Shown: in pieces, positions 62,274 to 64,000 of the stretch | How positions within the stretch are numbered: position 1 is the first letter of the stretch | Layout: each line of letters begins with the position of its first letter | DNA from: Dichetophora obliterata | Taxonomy: Eukaryota; Arthropoda; Insecta; Diptera; Sciomyzidae | Direction of reading: 5' to 3' | Assembly: GCA_963920525.1 (NCBI GenBank) | Contig: OY986437.1 | Location: 92,034,213-92,098,212, forward strand | DNA: 64,000 bases | Translations under genes and position numbers: made by a program | The notes under the pieces: generated by a model | What the model was told of the DNA's origin: nothing | The model's database searches: none | Seen by the model: the letters and a program-made list of their open reading frames with translations, nothing else

Positions 62274-62875
62274 AGCGAAGTCAACTGTTGTGAACTGTTA
62301 TGGGAGCGATTAACGAGCAATGTTTTTCTCTGAATGAGCTGTTACTCTAAGGGCTAGAAAAGTAAATAGATAGAAAACATTTTAAAGTAATATTTAATAA
62401 TCAGTAAATAATTTAATTGCAAATGTATCTCACACAAATTTGCTGGGTTCTTCTTTCTGCATTTCTAAATTTAACAGTGTCGGTAGCAGAATCTGACAGT
62501 TGAACCAAATCAGAAGTCCTAACCAAAATTGACGAGTCGCTACGTAGCGAGTAAAGACGAAAATGTTAGCTTACTGTGACACCTAAACAAAGGCGTTGAG
62601 CGGCGCGTTGCTAGCCGTTAACGCTGAATTTTCATCCCTTAATAAGAACGGCGGCCTAAAGTCAAATGTTGCCAAAAAGTGTTTGACATATAGGCCGCAT
62701 TCAGCGAAGTCAACAGATGTGAATGTGTTGTTACTCTTAAAGTCAGAAAAGTAAATAAATATTAATAATATAATGGTAATAGTTAATAATCAGTAAATAA
62801 TTTAATTGCAATAGCTCCCATAATTGAACCATTCAGTGGGTTTTACACAACAGTTGCCAGTTGTTGAATGCGGCC
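62274..62875. repeat. GGCCGCATTCAGCGAAGTCA repeats; 183-bp MITE at 62693-62875
   Basis: GGCCGCATTCAGCGAAGTCA occurs at 62274 and 62693. Its complement-like end GTTGAATGCGGCC closes at 62875. The segment 62693-62875 is flanked by ATA on both sides, suggesting a 3-bp target. The first copy shares about 150 bp with the second (GTTACTCT..., AGAAAAGTAAATA, AATAATCAGTAAATAATTTA). No coding motif is present. Confidence 0.6.
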
Positions 62876-63426
62876 ATAGTGACAAATGACAAATTTTTCA
62901 CAGAAATTAAAATTTCATAATTTTCTGCAGCCAACTTTATTTCCCAACACTCTGTCAAACTTGGATTTTTCAACCGCTGAGCGTTTCCACCATATTATTT
63001 TCCCACAATCGATCTTTTGGAATTATTCTAGAAAAAATTTGTTTGCTTAATTTGCTCACACCGTGTAATAGCACATTAATTGATAACTAAAGTACTTTCT
63101 TATAATTAATTGTGATCTATTCTTTGAAATTTAACATGATTTTAATTGGGAGCTATTTAAATCAAGTAAGTTTGAAGAAGGCAACAACAACGGTTTTCAG
63201 AACATGCCTGATTATTGTTTTCTATTCACTTATCTGCATTTTTAAATAATTTGTTAAAGTAAAAACATAATTTTTTAATGGATGCATAATAAAATGGAAA
63301 GTTTATTTTTTCATATCTCAAATTTAAAAAATAAACTGCCTATGCGAAAGATTTATACATAGGAATTGCAGAGAATTTGTGTAGGAAACAAATTAAAATA
63401 TTTACAATATATACAGCATAATTCGC
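62876..63426. other. Gene-free stretch
   Basis: Nothing recognisable is seen in this AT-rich stretch. Confidence 0.45.
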
Positions 63427-63429
63427 TTA

Positions 63430-63878
63430 AGGCAAATTTACACGATTCACTATCATCGTTCACTTTGGATGAATCATCTGATTTGTAAAATGTAAATTGA
63501 GTTTCATCTTATAAATGAAGATGATTGTCATCCACGTTGAACAGTGAAAGAAGTAGAAGGTCTTCCTACTTTTGATGAAAGTGAAAGCAAACTTTGAAAC
63601 TGATGTGTCTATCGTACTTAAACACAATTGAAAGGTGTTAACATAATTTCAAGCAGAACGTTTATATATTTTTTATTTAATTGCTGAATAGCTTTTATTT
63701 ATTTAATTTTTTAAACTTCAATAAAATCAATCAGCCAACGAATATATTTTGACATTCAACACCGAATCGTCCATCAAATTTAAAATTTACACTTTGAATA
63801 ATGTAAATTAAAAATTGATTCACTATCATCGTTCAACGTTCACTATCACCGTTTTGAGTGAAATGTGTAAATTCGCCT
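63430..63878. mobile_element. TTA-flanked MITE family, copy 2 (449 bp)
   Basis: The ends AGGCAAATTTACACGATTCA and, on the other strand, AGGCGAATTTACACATTTCA are inverted repeats, with exact TTA on both sides (63427-63429 and 63879-63881). It aligns with 44334-44761 over its whole length. It has an extra stretch (about 63507-63553) absent from copy 1, and copy 1 in turn has about 40 bp missing here. A PIF/Harbinger-like target is inferred from TTA. Confidence 0.75.
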
Positions 63879-64000
63879 TTATCTGCCTATTCGCTTAAGA
63901 GAGTATGTATGTTAACAGCACAAAATCAATGTTCTGATGCAATTTTTAGCGTAATTGTATGAACATTTCATTTTTAACTACCTCCCGCTTAAGGGCATTT

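Overview
The window is AT-rich, intron-poor, transposon-dense animal DNA. The organism is most likely a higher fly (Brachycera), probably a tephritid-like fruit fly. This rests on three things. The type III alcohol dehydrogenase gene follows the Drosophila T3dh layout, with 57-80 bp introns. Promoters have a TATA box about 32 bp upstream of a TCAGT/TCATT initiator. One transposase remnant has the DD41D spacing of the 'rosa' mariner group, which I recall as described from Ceratitis. Species is inference; I ran no search.

Host genes are few and sit on islands between transposons. Two adjacent 56-residue secreted peptide genes (one Gly-rich, one Pro-rich) lie on the minus strand at 16.1-17.05 kb. 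A His-rich secreted protein is at 37.7-38.2 kb (+). A LYAR-type nucleolar zinc-finger gene follows at 38.4-39.4 kb (-). T3dh is complete at 46.65-48.31 kb (-), and I resolved five exons. A short acidic ORF at 57.8 kb and a DUF4806-like ORF at 45.4 kb are less certain.

The rest is a layered transposon landscape. hAT-type elements dominate, and many have intact 8-bp target-site duplications (TSDs): 1903-3086 (with a nested 244-bp element), 3742-4140, 18375-23119 (with a second hAT, 19942-23081, nested inside), 24853-26610, 31680-32923, and two foldback elements at 50376-50698 and 61701-62013. The nested 3.1-kb hAT is nearly complete: I infer four exons, with a single frameshift. Also present are a 1.29-kb mariner with TA duplications (one nonsense codon, one frameshift), a DD41D mariner remnant, a 3.7-kb P-superfamily relic with GTCGAC-rich inverted ends, non-LTR retrotransposon pieces at about 8-10, 23-29, 49, 51 and 55-57 kb, a tRNA-derived SINE family (three copies), small TA- and TTA-flanked MITEs, long palindromes and a 141-bp tandem array.

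The most unusual signals are these. (1) In two foldback elements the central loop is inverted relative to the arms between copies, and a second unrelated foldback family at 13.2 kb shows the same thing. (2) Two copies of one LINE tail were each hit by a different hAT about 20 bp apart, so each is the other's empty site. (3) TIR-bounded segments carry gene-like cargo: a KH/RGG-protein fragment at 29.7 kb, a DUF4806-like ORF at 45.4 kb and a doubtful BTB-like piece at 19.7 kb. I saw no CRISPR array, rRNA gene, functional tRNA, or LTR retrovirus-like gag/protease/integrase set.
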